From assembly GCA_016178785.1 (NCBI GenBank), contig JACOSO010000062.1, forward strand, positions 81,433-145,432: 64,000 nucleotides of DNA, in the 5' to 3' direction. This document shows positions 18,466 to 27,583 of the stretch, piece after piece. Each line of letters starts with the position of its first letter. Within the stretch, counting starts at the first letter, position 1. The translations under genes were made by a program, and so were the position numbers. Under the pieces are notes generated by a model. That model was not told the DNA's origin, did not search any database, and worked only from the letters and a program-made list of their open reading frames with translations. Origin of the DNA: Bacteroidota bacterium. Lineage in GTDB: Bacteria; Bacteroidota; Bacteroidia; Cytophagales; Cyclobacteriaceae.

Positions 18466-19056
18466 TTACTCAAAACTGGCGCAAGCGTCTCGCTTGTTGC
18501 CGTGACCACTCCTTACACAATATAGCTCAATCAATCCTTTCTTTCCATAAAAATCCCTGGCGCTACTGTACCAGTAGTCTTCTTCTTTTTCAACAAAACC
18601 CGCCTCAACTGGGTTATCATGGATATATTGAAGCTTCTCATGAAACATCTCAGGAGTTCTTAATTCTATTGAATGATTGTGTTGTTGCCAAAGTTGCCAG
18701 TCGTTGTTGTTGTTATTACTTAATCCCGCTTGCTTCATCATCTCCATAATCCATTCCTTGCGACTCTCTTCCGAACTTTTTTCGATTGCCTTTCGCAAGC
18801 TGCGAGATGTAAAGCTTTTCATCTCTCCTATTGGTTGTTCCAATGCTCTTCCCGTAGTCCCTACAATCATATGTACATGACTGCTCATGATACACCAACC
18901 ATAAATCTCAAGCCCTTTTTCTTTCTGACAGAACCGCCAACTATCTAGTACGATATCTTTATACTCTTTTCTGATAAATAGATCGATCCAATGTATGACT
19001 GCAAAGCTGATAAAATACATTTCACTCGAATCTCCAAACTTATATTTCCTGCTCAT
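18466..19056 (-). CDS. REP-associated tyrosine transposase (RAYT, Y1_Tnp family)
   Basis: The 196-residue protein is a RAYT: MYFISFAVIHWIDLF at the N-terminus, the HUH motif as HVHMIVG within IMSSHVHMIVG, and the conserved IHDNPVEAGFVEKEEDYWYSSARDF near the C-terminus. The catalytic Tyr is probably the one in KLQYIHDNP. RAYTs are single-copy domesticated relatives of IS200/IS605 transposases that act on REP palindromes. Such palindromes lie on both sides here, and the last codons (RDACAS) are themselves part of one. An Asn run (SNNNNND) near residue 116 may be a spacer. Confidence 0.92.
   Translation of the reverse strand: MSRKYKFGDSSEMYFISFAVIHWIDLFIRKEYKDIVLDSWRFCQKEKGLEIYGWCIMSSHVHMIVGTTGRALEQPIGEMKSFTSRSLRKAIEKSSEESRKEWIMEMMKQAGLSNNNNNDWQLWQQHNHSIELRTPEMFHEKLQYIHDNPVEAGFVEKEEDYWYSSARDFYGKKGLIELYCVRSGHGNKRDACASFE
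18478..18501 (+). repeat. REP palindrome 2, overlapping the 3' end of the RAYT gene
   Basis: TGGCGCAAGCGTCTCGCTTG repeats the first REP and overlaps the C-terminal codons of the minus-strand RAYT. The protein therefore ends inside its presumed DNA substrate. Confidence 0.75.
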
Positions 19057-19103
19057 ATTGAAAATTACATTCTTAATTTTTAGCTCCCGAACTTTAAAAG
19101 AGT

Positions 19104-19120
19104 AGAAGCGAGACGCTTCT
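19104..19120 (-). repeat. REP palindrome 3, inverted
   Basis: AGAAGCGAGACGCTTCT keeps the GAGACGC centre of the reverse-complemented REP but has a changed outer stem (AGAAGCG/CGCTTCT), which still pairs perfectly. It lies 48 bp upstream of the RAYT start, in the inverse orientation to REPs 1 and 2. Confidence 0.65.
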
Positions 19121-19202
19121 TGACCTAAGAATACTGAAAAGCCAAAAACTTTTCAACAAGAATAAAGTAGTGATTACAATTCCAAAGGTGTTTTCAGTAA
19201 GA

Positions 19203-19223
19203 GCACAAGCGAGACGCTTGCGC
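19203..19223 (-). repeat. REP palindrome 4, inverted
   Basis: GCACAAGCGAGACGCTTGCG is the reverse complement of the REP core at 18434-18456. It closes the upstream side of the RAYT locus, so the gene is flanked by REPs in opposing orientation. The rest of the 19057-19443 gap shows nothing else recognisable. Confidence 0.75.
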
Positions 19224-19443
19224 TAGAGAGGGGAATCCTGGCTGAGAGATATGAACCCTGGCGGAGAAAAATAATTTCTCACTTTCACGCAACATTTTTC
19301 CGCCTCGAAATCAGCTTGAAAATAGTTTCACTTTTTGCCTGTGAGCGCTTCAACATATTCTCATTTTATTTTCATCTCTTTCACAACGCGCGAAATGAAG
19401 GCGCGTATTCATTCACAGATGCACAATAAAGCATCCAAAAATT

Positions 19444-20061
19444 ATGAAAGCAAAAATTGTTTTGAACTTGGGTAGCACAAGTAACGCACAGGTGTTGGTA
19501 GATGCTGCACACTATACCACCAACATGACAGGTAACGCTTTGTTTGCGGCCGCAGACATAGTAGCGCAAGTGACGGCCACTGTCACCGCCACCACCAACT
19601 TGCGCGCAGCAATGAACGCTCCGATTAGCGATGCGAAGACTGACAACATCAGCGCAGCACGCGAGACACTGGACCGCAACCTCACCATCCTTGCAGCCAA
19701 GGTGGAGGCGGTAGCCAACAGTCCTACCTTGGTGGATAGCCAGCGCGTGGGCATTGTACACAGCGCTGGCATGGAAGTGAAAAACCAGGCGATACCGAAG
19801 AAGCGCGTGTTCACGGTAACCAACGGCATTGTGGAAGGCAGCGTGCACTTAACTGCCGAAGGCGGAGCCAACGCACACGAGTGGCAATACACCAGCGATG
19901 TAGTGAACTTCACCGCCCGCGTTGCCGCCCTCACCACCACCACTTCGAGTACCGACATCAACGGCTTGAAGAGCGGAAGCAAGTACGCCTTCTTCCACAA
20001 GCCTATCCTGTCTGGCATGAGCAGCGATTGGGAAGGCCCACTGTATGTAACGGTGATTTAG
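19444..20061 (+). CDS. hypothetical Ala/Thr-rich protein, probable Fn3-like C-terminal domain
   Basis: The 205-residue protein has no signal peptide. The N-terminal half is helical and rich in A, T and N (ADIVAQVTATVTATTNLRAA, RETLDRNLTILAAKVEAVAN). The C-terminal half has the strand and Trp pattern of a fibronectin-III-like fold (HEWQYTSDVVNF, TDINGLKSGSKYAFFHKPIL, SDWEGPLYVTV). I recall similar proteins as conserved hypotheticals in Bacteroidota. Codon choice is noticeably more GC-rich at third positions (GCC, ACC, AAC) than in neighbours, which may mean high expression. A strong terminator follows directly. Confidence 0.78.
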   Translation: MKAKIVLNLGSTSNAQVLVDAAHYTTNMTGNALFAAADIVAQVTATVTATTNLRAAMNAPISDAKTDNISAARETLDRNLTILAAKVEAVANSPTLVDSQRVGIVHSAGMEVKNQAIPKKRVFTVTNGIVEGSVHLTAEGGANAHEWQYTSDVVNFTARVAALTTTTSSTDINGLKSGSKYAFFHKPILSGMSSDWEGPLYVTVI

Positions 20062-20102
20062 AACTAGACATTAGGGAAAGGCATCAGGAGTTAGGAAATT
20101 AG

Positions 20103-20143
20103 GCAGCCCTGAAACTGGAAATAGTTTCGGGGTTGCTTTTTTT
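20103..20143 (+). terminator. rho-independent terminator after the Ala/Thr-rich protein gene
   Basis: GCAGCCCTGAAACT (20103-20116) pairs with AGTTTCGGGGTTGC (20123-20136) with two G-T pairs across a six-base loop, and seven T residues follow. The remaining gap to 20330 shows no gene. Confidence 0.85.
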
Positions 20144-20330
20144 ATTGCGGTGCTTTTGCCGAGGCGTACTCCTTGTATTTGTCATGCCGATTTCATGCCG
20201 ACTGCGTAGGAACGCACGATAGGGTTCCGGCATCTCACGCTAACTCATCATTTACCATTATACACGCAAGTTTCTTAGAGGGAACCTCCCATTCATAGCG
20301 GTCTTTTACTGTCAGAGACCGCAAAGAGTC

Positions 20331-21074
20331 CTAAAAAATCCGCATTACAAATCCTGCCTGCAGGCCCCAAACAGATACCGATTGATAGTAGCGTTGATAA
20401 ACGCCTCCCACGGTGGCATAGCCTCGCAAGCTTCCCGTACGGAAAATCTGTTTCTCAAGCGAGAAATTAATTTCCCTACGAGGCACGGCATTGGTAATAT
20501 AATCTTTCGCCACGCGGTACTCCATGTTGGCTACGATAGTCTGTGAATTTGAATAAAAGGAAAGGCCGGTTGTCCACTCGAAGAAGGATTGTTTGTCTCC
20601 GAATCGTTCATACAAATTCCCTCCTCCAACTCGGGCAGTAAAATTTCGGGTGGTAATCAAATTCAATTGCAGAATCTGCCAATCAAAAGTGGTGAGGTCA
20701 TGTGTGCCGTTGCCGTGATCATCTTCGATTAAATAGTTCATTCGAAAATCAGTAGAAAACAGCCCCCAATTTCCGCGAATGCGTGGATTGAACAAATAAT
20801 AGCTTGAGGGTTGAACTGCTCCCTGAAAGAAGGTTTCCAAAGAGATCAATCGCTTGATGGAGTCAGCTTTCTGCAGTTTATCACTTTGGGCCGCACCTAT
20901 TAGCCTAAATACATCAAAGAAGATAGCAACATTGCCTGAGCCCGAAGACCCGCTGCGTCCGCCTTCCGATTTTCTGCCTGAGTTTTCAGAGGATTTCCTT
21001 TTGATGGCATCCACCTGGCCATTAGCCAATACTGAAAATAAGAGGAAAACGCAGATTAAAACTCGAGGTCTCAT
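20331..21074 (-). CDS. hypothetical secreted protein, probable outer membrane beta-barrel
   Basis: Start 21074 (MRPRVLICVFLLFSVLANGQ) gives a proper signal peptide and about 247 residues; the frame extends to 21113. A low-complexity S/G/E/K linker follows (SSENSGRKSEGGRSGSSGSG). After it come alternating amphipathic strands typical of small outer membrane barrels (NPRIRGNWGLFSTDFRMNY, FTARVGGGNLYERFGDKQ) and a final aromatic strand ending VMRIF. No named family is recognised. Confidence 0.75.
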   Translation of the reverse strand: MRPRVLICVFLLFSVLANGQVDAIKRKSSENSGRKSEGGRSGSSGSGNVAIFFDVFRLIGAAQSDKLQKADSIKRLISLETFFQGAVQPSSYYLFNPRIRGNWGLFSTDFRMNYLIEDDHGNGTHDLTTFDWQILQLNLITTRNFTARVGGGNLYERFGDKQSFFEWTTGLSFYSNSQTIVANMEYRVAKDYITNAVPRREINFSLEKQIFRTGSLRGYATVGGVYQRYYQSVSVWGLQAGFVMRIF

Positions 21075-21236
21075 TGGGGTTAACATGATGAATTTAAACA
21101 AATATGAGGCCAAGGCTCCAAATGTTCTTAAAAGTCTAACAATTCTGTCACAAACCGGAAATATTCTTGTCTTACAGTTATAAAGCCTTGTTTCAGGCTT
21201 TTAGTCATTTTTTTAAACCTAAACCTGGCTTTAATT

Positions 21237-22007
21237 ATGAAGGCAATTCTTATCTTTTTTGTAGCGCATTGGTATCTCTCCTTATTCTTCCAGACATTCT
21301 TCCTGCACCGCTACGCATCACATCGTGCATTTACGATGAGCAAGTTCACCGAAAGGGTGTTCTTTATTCTTACCTGGATATTTGAGGGTTCTAATTATTT
21401 AAGCCCATTTGGCTACGGTGTTATGCACCGGATGCACCATGCATTTGCCGATACGGAAAACGACCCGCACTCTCCCAAATATGATGAGTCGATATTGAAG
21501 ATGATGTGGAAAACAAAAACGATTTACTCCAATATTGCCAATGGTAAAATGATTGCTGAAAAGCGTTTTACTGACGGAGTGCCTCGCTGGGATGCTTTTG
21601 ACAAGATTGCACGCTCATGGCCTTCACGCCTTTTCTGGGGTGCGCTGTACGTTCTCTTCTATTTAAATTTCGCTACTGCCTGGTGGATGTGGTTGTTGCT
21701 ACCGTTTCAGTTTTTGTTGAGCCCGATACACGGAGCGATTATCAACTGGTTCGCACATAAATACGGCTATCGCAACTATGAAGTAGGCGATACCTCAAGA
21801 AATTTCTTGCCCGTTGATTTTCTGATGATGGGCGAAAGCTATCACAACAATCACCACAAGTATGGATCGCGAGCCAACTTTGGTGGAATTCGCTGGCATG
21901 AAATCGATCCGACTTATTTGGTGATTCGATTACTGGATAAGTTAAGGGTGATTCAAATAGTAAAGCAGAAAGAGTTGAATCTGGAGCGCGTACGAAAGGC
22001 AGCTTAA
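21237..22007 (+). CDS. acyl-CoA/fatty acid desaturase
   Basis: The 256-residue membrane protein has the three histidine boxes of the delta-9 desaturase family: HRYASHR (near residue 24), HRMHH (near 65) and HNNHH (near 203). These are separated by paired hydrophobic segments that hold the di-iron centre at the membrane face. It introduces a double bond into acyl chains and so would adjust membrane fluidity. Second-shell residues (FADTENDPHSPKY) also match. It is monocistronic, with its own terminator. Confidence 0.93.
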   Translation: MKAILIFFVAHWYLSLFFQTFFLHRYASHRAFTMSKFTERVFFILTWIFEGSNYLSPFGYGVMHRMHHAFADTENDPHSPKYDESILKMMWKTKTIYSNIANGKMIAEKRFTDGVPRWDAFDKIARSWPSRLFWGALYVLFYLNFATAWWMWLLLPFQFLLSPIHGAIINWFAHKYGYRNYEVGDTSRNFLPVDFLMMGESYHNNHHKYGSRANFGGIRWHEIDPTYLVIRLLDKLRVIQIVKQKELNLERVRKAA

Positions 22008-22027
22008 TTCAAACAATCTTAATGACG

Positions 22028-22056
22028 AAGCACCGATGGAATCATCGGTGCTTTTC
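22028..22056 (+). terminator. rho-independent terminator after desaturase gene
   Basis: AAGCACCGATG (22028-22038) and CATCGGTGCTT (22043-22053) form a perfect 11-bp stem over a GAAT loop, followed by a T-rich tail. Confidence 0.88.
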
Positions 22057-22105
22057 TTTGTTGTACTTTTCCAACCCAACTAAGCAGAGTTGTGTCTAAT
22101 AGGAC

Positions 22106-22490
22106 ATGAAAAAGATTGTCATCATTATTACGACTTGTCTCTTTGTTTTCAGTTGCGAAAATAAAGATTTGAGGCACTCGTTGCTATCGCGGAAAAGTGA
22201 TTATGTATAGCTGTTGCACGGGCTCTACGTTTATCAGCATTGAATCCCCAATGCTGATTGGGAAAAACGTGACCCTTAATGGTCAAGGCTACTCTAATGT
22301 GATTCAGATACCGGACTATCAAAAAAGCGGTGAAATCTATTTGAACCTCAGAAAATACGATCCGGATAAAGATTACGGATTATTTCCAATCCATTGTTAT
22401 TGCCTCATTGCAGTAGGAGCCGAGGTATCTGTATTTGTGGCTACAGCTGTCTCCTACTCTTCATGCCCTGACGACACCAGATCAAAGTGA
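22106..22490 (+). pseudogene. frameshifted small lipoprotein gene
   Basis: An ATG at 22106 opens MKKIVIIITTCLFVFSCENK, a clear lipoprotein signal with the lipidation Cys in FVFSC. That frame stops at a TAG at 22208-22210. The next frame, open from just after 22172, reads GTRCYRGKVIMYSCCTGSTF and continues to 22490 with YSNVIQIPDYQKSGEIYLNL and FPIHCYCLIAVGAEVSVFVA. That is what one expects for the mature part of such a protein. A single-base change around 22170-22180 would join the two frames. It is either a recent frameshift mutation or a sequence error. Function unknown. Confidence 0.7.
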
Positions 22491-22515
22491 ACGGACTGAA
22501 TTTTATCGTAGCAAT

Positions 22516-22848
22516 TTATTTCCCCGATATAAATTGATTTAGCTCCTCCGGAGAAAAGCCAAGTTTTTCGGCCACAGTACTGATCAAGTCTAATTCTGCC
22601 TTGCAAAAATTGCCATCTACTTTGGCAAACTGAATCATCTCAATCAATTGTTTTTCCCGGTCGATCATATTTTGAGGAATAAGATACTGGTATTCCGTTG
22701 CCTTGCTCAGCATCACACTCATTCGGTCGAACGGAATGCCTTTGTCGAAGGCAATTTTGGAAAGCGCCACCCGCTCTGATTCTTCAATGACTCCGTCAGC
22801 TGCGGAGAGGGAGACAAGATTTCGAAAGTGCTCAATTTCAGTCGCCAT
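22516..22848 (-). CDS. TerB-like protein
   Basis: The 110-residue helical protein has the TerB/DjlA-N acidic-helix pattern: LVSLSAADGVIEESERVALS near the N-terminus and its internal repeat MIQFAKVDGNFCKAELDLIS. Each carries the ADG/VDG metal-binding-like turn. TerB-type proteins occur in tellurite resistance and phage-defence related systems, but stand-alone copies such as this one have no assigned role. It lies downstream of priA on the same strand, after a 139-bp gap. Confidence 0.8.
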   Translation of the reverse strand: MATEIEHFRNLVSLSAADGVIEESERVALSKIAFDKGIPFDRMSVMLSKATEYQYLIPQNMIDREKQLIEMIQFAKVDGNFCKAELDLISTVAEKLGFSPEELNQFISGK

Positions 22849-22987
22849 ATCTGTGCTTTAAAATTTACAGCCAAAATTGGGAAAAATCCTGAATTCTTTT
22901 TTCAATTCTAATAGCACGTACTATAATAATAAGTAATAAATGCACGGAATAAAGGTTTTCCGTAATCGTTCTTTTCAAAAAGCCAAG

Positions 22988-25492
22988 TCACACAGGGTCA
23001 ACGTCAAAAACCACTTTTACACTTCTGTAAATTTTATCCTCGAGAACTTTAGATGCTATTTCGGTCATTGTTTTTTTTACTTCTGCCAAATGTCCTTGGT
23101 CGCGGGGGATTTTTAGAAGAGTATGCAAAAGAAATTCATTCCTGATTTTTGAAACCATAGGCTCACCCGGGCCAAGAATCTTTATTCCTTTCAGTTTTGA
23201 TTTTAATTCATTGGTAACTTGCTCAGCAAACTCGCGTACAATTTTTTTATCTGTGTGCTTAAACATGGTCTCAATCAAGCGTGCGAATGGCGGATAGAAA
23301 TTTTGTTGTCGGTCATGCAATTGCTCATTCAAAAACCCGGTCACATCATTTTCCATTACAAAAGAAAAAAGTTGATGTTTTGGGTTGGACGTCTGAATCA
23401 CCACTTTGCCTTGCTTCTCTCTTCTTCCTGCGCGCCCGCTTACTTGCGTGATCAGTTGAAAAGCACGCTCATACGAACGGAAATCAGGAAAGTGCATCAG
23501 GCGATCGGCATCAAATACGGCAGCTAAACTCACTTTGTCGAAGTCGAGTCCCTTTGTCACCATTTGCGTGCCCACCAAAATCCCCGTCTCACCACTCTCA
23601 AACCCGGTGATGATATCTTCGTAGCCCGATTTAGTTCGCGTGGTATCAAAATCCATACGCTGCGTTTTTATTTCCGGAAAGAAAAGCTTCAACTCTTCTT
23701 CCAGTTTTTCTGTGCCATAGCCAACGGTCAGAATTCGCTTTGATGTACACTGAGGGCACTGATTAGGCAAAGGCTCGCGGTATCCGCAATAATGGCAAAC
23801 CATCGCGTGACGAAACTGATGGTAAGTCAAACTCACGGCACAGTTGATGCACTTGGGCACCCAGCCACAATCCTCGCACTGCACCACGGGTGCATAACCT
23901 CTTCGGTTCTGAAACAAAATGACTTGCTCTTTATTTGAAGTGGTCTCGTTGATTTCGTTCAATAATAATGAGGAAAATTCACCTTTGTTTGTTTTTCTTT
24001 TCTTCTCATTTGATAAATCGGCAAACAAAATTTCAGGAAGAGTGGCAGAGCCGAATCGCTCTTTTAAAGTAACCAAACCATAGCGGCCCGATGTCGCATG
24101 ATAATAGGACTCAGCCGAAGGCGTGGCGCTTCCCAGAATCACTTTGGCATGGTGCATCTGTGCCATCACCAATGCCACATCGCGCGCATGGTAACGCGGA
24201 GCTGGGTCATGCTGTTTGTACGATGGATCGTGCTCTTCATCAACAATGATCAAACTCAGGTTATCAAATGGCAGAAACACTGACGATCGCACACCTACAA
24301 CAAATTTGAATTTTCCCGTGAGGACTCCGTTCCAGACTTCCACACGCTCATTATCAGAAAATTTAGAGTGATAAACGCCAAGGGCGCTGCCAAAGATTTT
24401 CTTGAGCCGCAAAACTATTTGTGTCGTAAGTGCAATTTCAGGCAAGAGATACAACACCTGATTCCCTCCTTCGAGCGCACGTTTGATCAGGTCGATATAA
24501 ATTTCCGTCTTTCCGCTTCCTGTAACACCATGAAGAAGGACTGTATTCTTCTCTTCGAAATTTTTTACGATTGAATTACGCGCTTGCTCCTGATGTTCGC
24601 TCAATAATATCGGATACTCCTGATGTGGATCGTCAAAGCCAAAACGAGGAACAGTGATTTCAAACTCCTCAAGAATTTTATTCTTAACCAAAGTGCGAAT
24701 GACCGAATCCGAAGTTTCTTCATCAATCAGGGATGATTTTGCAATCCCTTTTTCGTTCAAAGCGGAATCTGAAAAAACAGGAACATATTGCAAATATTTC
24801 AACAAGGCCGCTTCATGTTTCGGTTTTTTTGCGGTTGTTTCAAAAAGAAGCTCTAGCGATTTCTTCGAAGTAAAATTTGCAGCAAGCCTTATTCTCCTTT
24901 CGGTTTTGGGCTTATATTTTTCTTTGACTTGCTCGAAAATAATGATCGCTTCTTTCGATGAAAGTGATTTCAGTAGGTTATAAATTTTTGCAGAGCCCAC
25001 TACCTTCACAATTTCAGAATAGCCGAGCGGCTCGTCTCTCAATCTTTGCAAGAGAATTTTCTCTTTCTCTGAAAAATCAAACTCGGAAATCTCCAAATCA
25101 AATCGTGGATTGATTTGCACCATCGATTCGCTCGACAATTTCAAGCCCGAGGGCAAAGCCGCATTCACCACTTCGCCCAACGTGCACATATAATAGTCTG
25201 CAATCCATTGATACAATTGTACCTGTTGATTGAAAATGATTTCATTGTCATCGAGCAATTCCAGAATGTATTTGGCTTCGTATTCTTTCGGAGGATTGTT
25301 ATGAATATTTAGGACTATTCCCGTTTGGATTTTCTTTGCACCAAATTGAACGATCGCACGCTGTCCGATTTTAATTTTTGAATTAAGTGCAGCAGGTACC
25401 CGATATGTAAAAAGCTTCGCAATGGGAACAGGAATGACCAGCTCTGCAAACAAAGTTTCGTTGGGATCGAACTCAAGTGAAAGATCAGTCAT
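22988..25492 (-). CDS. priA: primosomal protein N' (PriA replication restart helicase)
   Basis: The 834-residue protein has an N-terminal 3'-DNA-end-binding domain (VPIPIAKLFTYRVPA-like opening) and a winged helix. The DEAD-like helicase core follows, with Walker A GVTGSGKTEIY near residue 325 and motif II IVDEEHDPSYK. The zinc-binding cysteine array (CEDCGWVPKCINC and CHYCGYREPLPNQCPQC) is around residues 535-580, and motifs V/VI include GTQMVTKGLDFDKV and QVSGRAGR. It reloads the replicative helicase at stalled forks. Length and domain order match Bacteroidota PriA. Confidence 0.96.
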   Translation of the reverse strand: MTDLSLEFDPNETLFAELVIPVPIAKLFTYRVPAALNSKIKIGQRAIVQFGAKKIQTGIVLNIHNNPPKEYEAKYILELLDDNEIIFNQQVQLYQWIADYYMCTLGEVVNAALPSGLKLSSESMVQINPRFDLEISEFDFSEKEKILLQRLRDEPLGYSEIVKVVGSAKIYNLLKSLSSKEAIIIFEQVKEKYKPKTERRIRLAANFTSKKSLELLFETTAKKPKHEAALLKYLQYVPVFSDSALNEKGIAKSSLIDEETSDSVIRTLVKNKILEEFEITVPRFGFDDPHQEYPILLSEHQEQARNSIVKNFEEKNTVLLHGVTGSGKTEIYIDLIKRALEGGNQVLYLLPEIALTTQIVLRLKKIFGSALGVYHSKFSDNERVEVWNGVLTGKFKFVVGVRSSVFLPFDNLSLIIVDEEHDPSYKQHDPAPRYHARDVALVMAQMHHAKVILGSATPSAESYYHATSGRYGLVTLKERFGSATLPEILFADLSNEKKRKTNKGEFSSLLLNEINETTSNKEQVILFQNRRGYAPVVQCEDCGWVPKCINCAVSLTYHQFRHAMVCHYCGYREPLPNQCPQCTSKRILTVGYGTEKLEEELKLFFPEIKTQRMDFDTTRTKSGYEDIITGFESGETGILVGTQMVTKGLDFDKVSLAAVFDADRLMHFPDFRSYERAFQLITQVSGRAGRREKQGKVVIQTSNPKHQLFSFVMENDVTGFLNEQLHDRQQNFYPPFARLIETMFKHTDKKIVREFAEQVTNELKSKLKGIKILGPGEPMVSKIRNEFLLHTLLKIPRDQGHLAEVKKTMTEIASKVLEDKIYRSVKVVFDVDPV

Positions 25493-25570
25493 CTAAAATC
25501 AAAACTAAGGATTTTTATTACTCTGCCTTGGTTGGGATTGGCGAGCTTTGCAAAAACAGGCTATCAAAAA

Positions 25571-27580
25571 TCAGGAAATCTTTAACACCCGCAACTCTAC
25601 TCTCCGGTTTTGTGTGCGGTTTTCATCCGAATCGTTAGGCAAAAGGGGTTTTGATTCACCGTAGCCCTTGGGTACGAGTCTCTCTTTGCTAACTCCTTTG
25701 TTTATTAAATAATCCCATGCGCTTTTTGCACGTTTGTCGGAAAGCTTCAGATTTAAATGTTCATCACCTACATCATCGGTGTGTGCTGATATTTCCACGC
25801 TGAGTTTGGGGTTAACTTTCATTAGCTCAACTACCCGGTCGAGTTCAAACTGAGAATCTTTTTTGAGAGAGGCTGAGTTTGTTTCAAACGTAATGTTGTT
25901 CAATCTAAGTCTTCCATCCAACTCTATTGGAACTACAAACAAATCAGTCGAATCGACTTCTCCGGCAATGAGTTCTTGCGAAGCAAAGAAATACCCTTCT
26001 TCACTTGCTGTGACCACCTGATAGCGATCTCCTTTACGCAGCAGCATTTTTTCCCCGGCATCCGCGATGATGGTCTCCTGTACGCCCTTATTGTTGGCAT
26101 ACACTTTAATTTTCACTTTTTGTTTGGATGTACCGCTTAAGACATTGGCTGTGAATTCAACCTTTTCATGTTCTAATTGAACCAGCACATTTCTGTTGTG
26201 ACTGATTCGTTTTTCTTTGAATATCCAGTCGGATTTATGATTAGTATACATTTCTTTAACTGCCTTGATCGAATAATTAAGTGGTGCATTAAAAATAAGT
26301 TTCAGAGGAAGTTTTGAGGCTTGAACAGAATCTTTGAACACCTCATTATTTTCTTGCTGCACTTGCAGCCAGGCATCGAGCCTGAAGCCTAAGTCTTTGT
26401 CTACCACATCAATTTTAGTTTCGCAAGTAGCACGGAGTAATATATTTTTTTGCTCCAACAGGTAGGTTTTTTGGTTCTCCAAATCAAGCCTCAACGTGTC
26501 GGGTAAAAAATTCTCGTTCTCAAATACAATGCTATACTTATTTCCAGCACTGAGCACAATGCTAAATTCGCCATCAGCCTCATTATTTGAAGTCGAAAAA
26601 GAATCTCCTGTTTTAAGGTTAGTAACAATAATTTGAGCAGGCACTGTTTTGAGGCTTGCACTCTCGAGTACATGGCCGCTTATAACTGCATTTATTCTTT
26701 GTTTATACTTGGCAGGAATAGGAACGGAATAGATGTCATCATTCGAATAATAGAACATGATGTCGCCCGAGGCCGAGATGCATGGTGATTGATCATTGTC
26801 AGTTGAGTTGATAAAATCAAGAGCAACTGGCGCTGACCATGTTCCGTCTTTTTGTAAAATCGTCTGGTACATGTCGTATTTACCCAAGCCACCGCTGCGA
26901 ATAGAAGAAAAAATCAACGTGTGATTGTCTGCCATGATTTTGGGATCGCGCTCACATCCCGTATTAATCGGAGAAGGAAGAGGTACAGGCTCACCCCACT
27001 TGCCATCGGATTGCTTTTTTGAAACATAAATTATGAAACAGGGTTCTTTATTTTTTCGGTCGAAATCATTCTCCAAATTCACGCGGATAAAATACAAGCT
27101 TCTGCCATCGGAAGAGATTGAAGGAAAGCCCTCGTAATTTTCATCTGTATTTATGGGGGCACCTATGTTGATGGGCTCGCTCCAGGAATGGTCTCCTGTT
27201 CGTTCAGAATAAAAAATATCCTCCGTTTTTGAAATACCTTCAATGAATGCCGTATAGAACAACTGATTGCCATCGTAACTGATACTTGGTCCTGCCAAAA
27301 ATTGGCATTTCTCATTGACGCTTTTGAGCGGTACAGGTGTGCCCCACACCCCGTCATTGCCTAATTGAGATTCAAATAACTCCCACCCCTTGTCAAGATC
27401 AACGTTTGATTCGAAAATAATGGTCTTGCCATCGGCACTGATGGTAGGCGAAAACTCTGTATACTTGTCGCTGCTCAAAACCGGAACGATTTTCTTTTCG
27501 GTAGATTCCTGGGCGAGAATTTCTAACGAGCATTGAACAAGGAACAAGAGTAAAATTGCTTTTGATATTTGCATACCCAT
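25571..27580 (-). CDS. OmpA-family protein with PD40 beta-propeller repeats
   Basis: The 669-residue protein has a signal peptide (ILLLFLVQCSLEILAQ). WD40-like PD40 repeats cover residues about 35-290 (EFSPTISADGKTIIFESN, GFPSISSDGRSLYFIR, DQSPCISASGDIMFYYSN). A carboxypeptidase-regulatory-like segment lies in the middle, and the C-terminal OmpA domain covers residues about 560-669 (VEISAHTDDVGDEHLNLKLS, RAKSAWDYLI, GYGESKPL), which binds peptidoglycan. It starts 3 bp after the stop of the TPR-CHAT gene, so the two are co-transcribed. Its role is probably to anchor a periplasmic assembly to the wall (inference). Confidence 0.92.
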   Translation of the reverse strand: MGMQISKAILLLFLVQCSLEILAQESTEKKIVPVLSSDKYTEFSPTISADGKTIIFESNVDLDKGWELFESQLGNDGVWGTPVPLKSVNEKCQFLAGPSISYDGNQLFYTAFIEGISKTEDIFYSERTGDHSWSEPINIGAPINTDENYEGFPSISSDGRSLYFIRVNLENDFDRKNKEPCFIIYVSKKQSDGKWGEPVPLPSPINTGCERDPKIMADNHTLIFSSIRSGGLGKYDMYQTILQKDGTWSAPVALDFINSTDNDQSPCISASGDIMFYYSNDDIYSVPIPAKYKQRINAVISGHVLESASLKTVPAQIIVTNLKTGDSFSTSNNEADGEFSIVLSAGNKYSIVFENENFLPDTLRLDLENQKTYLLEQKNILLRATCETKIDVVDKDLGFRLDAWLQVQQENNEVFKDSVQASKLPLKLIFNAPLNYSIKAVKEMYTNHKSDWIFKEKRISHNRNVLVQLEHEKVEFTANVLSGTSKQKVKIKVYANNKGVQETIIADAGEKMLLRKGDRYQVVTASEEGYFFASQELIAGEVDSTDLFVVPIELDGRLRLNNITFETNSASLKKDSQFELDRVVELMKVNPKLSVEISAHTDDVGDEHLNLKLSDKRAKSAWDYLINKGVSKERLVPKGYGESKPLLPNDSDENRTQNRRVELRVLKIS

Positions 27581-27583
27581 ATT

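Noticed and set aside
18378..18749. Plus-strand frame opposite the RAYT gene
   Set aside because: It is antisense to a well-supported transposase and has low-complexity Cys/Leu/Ser content.
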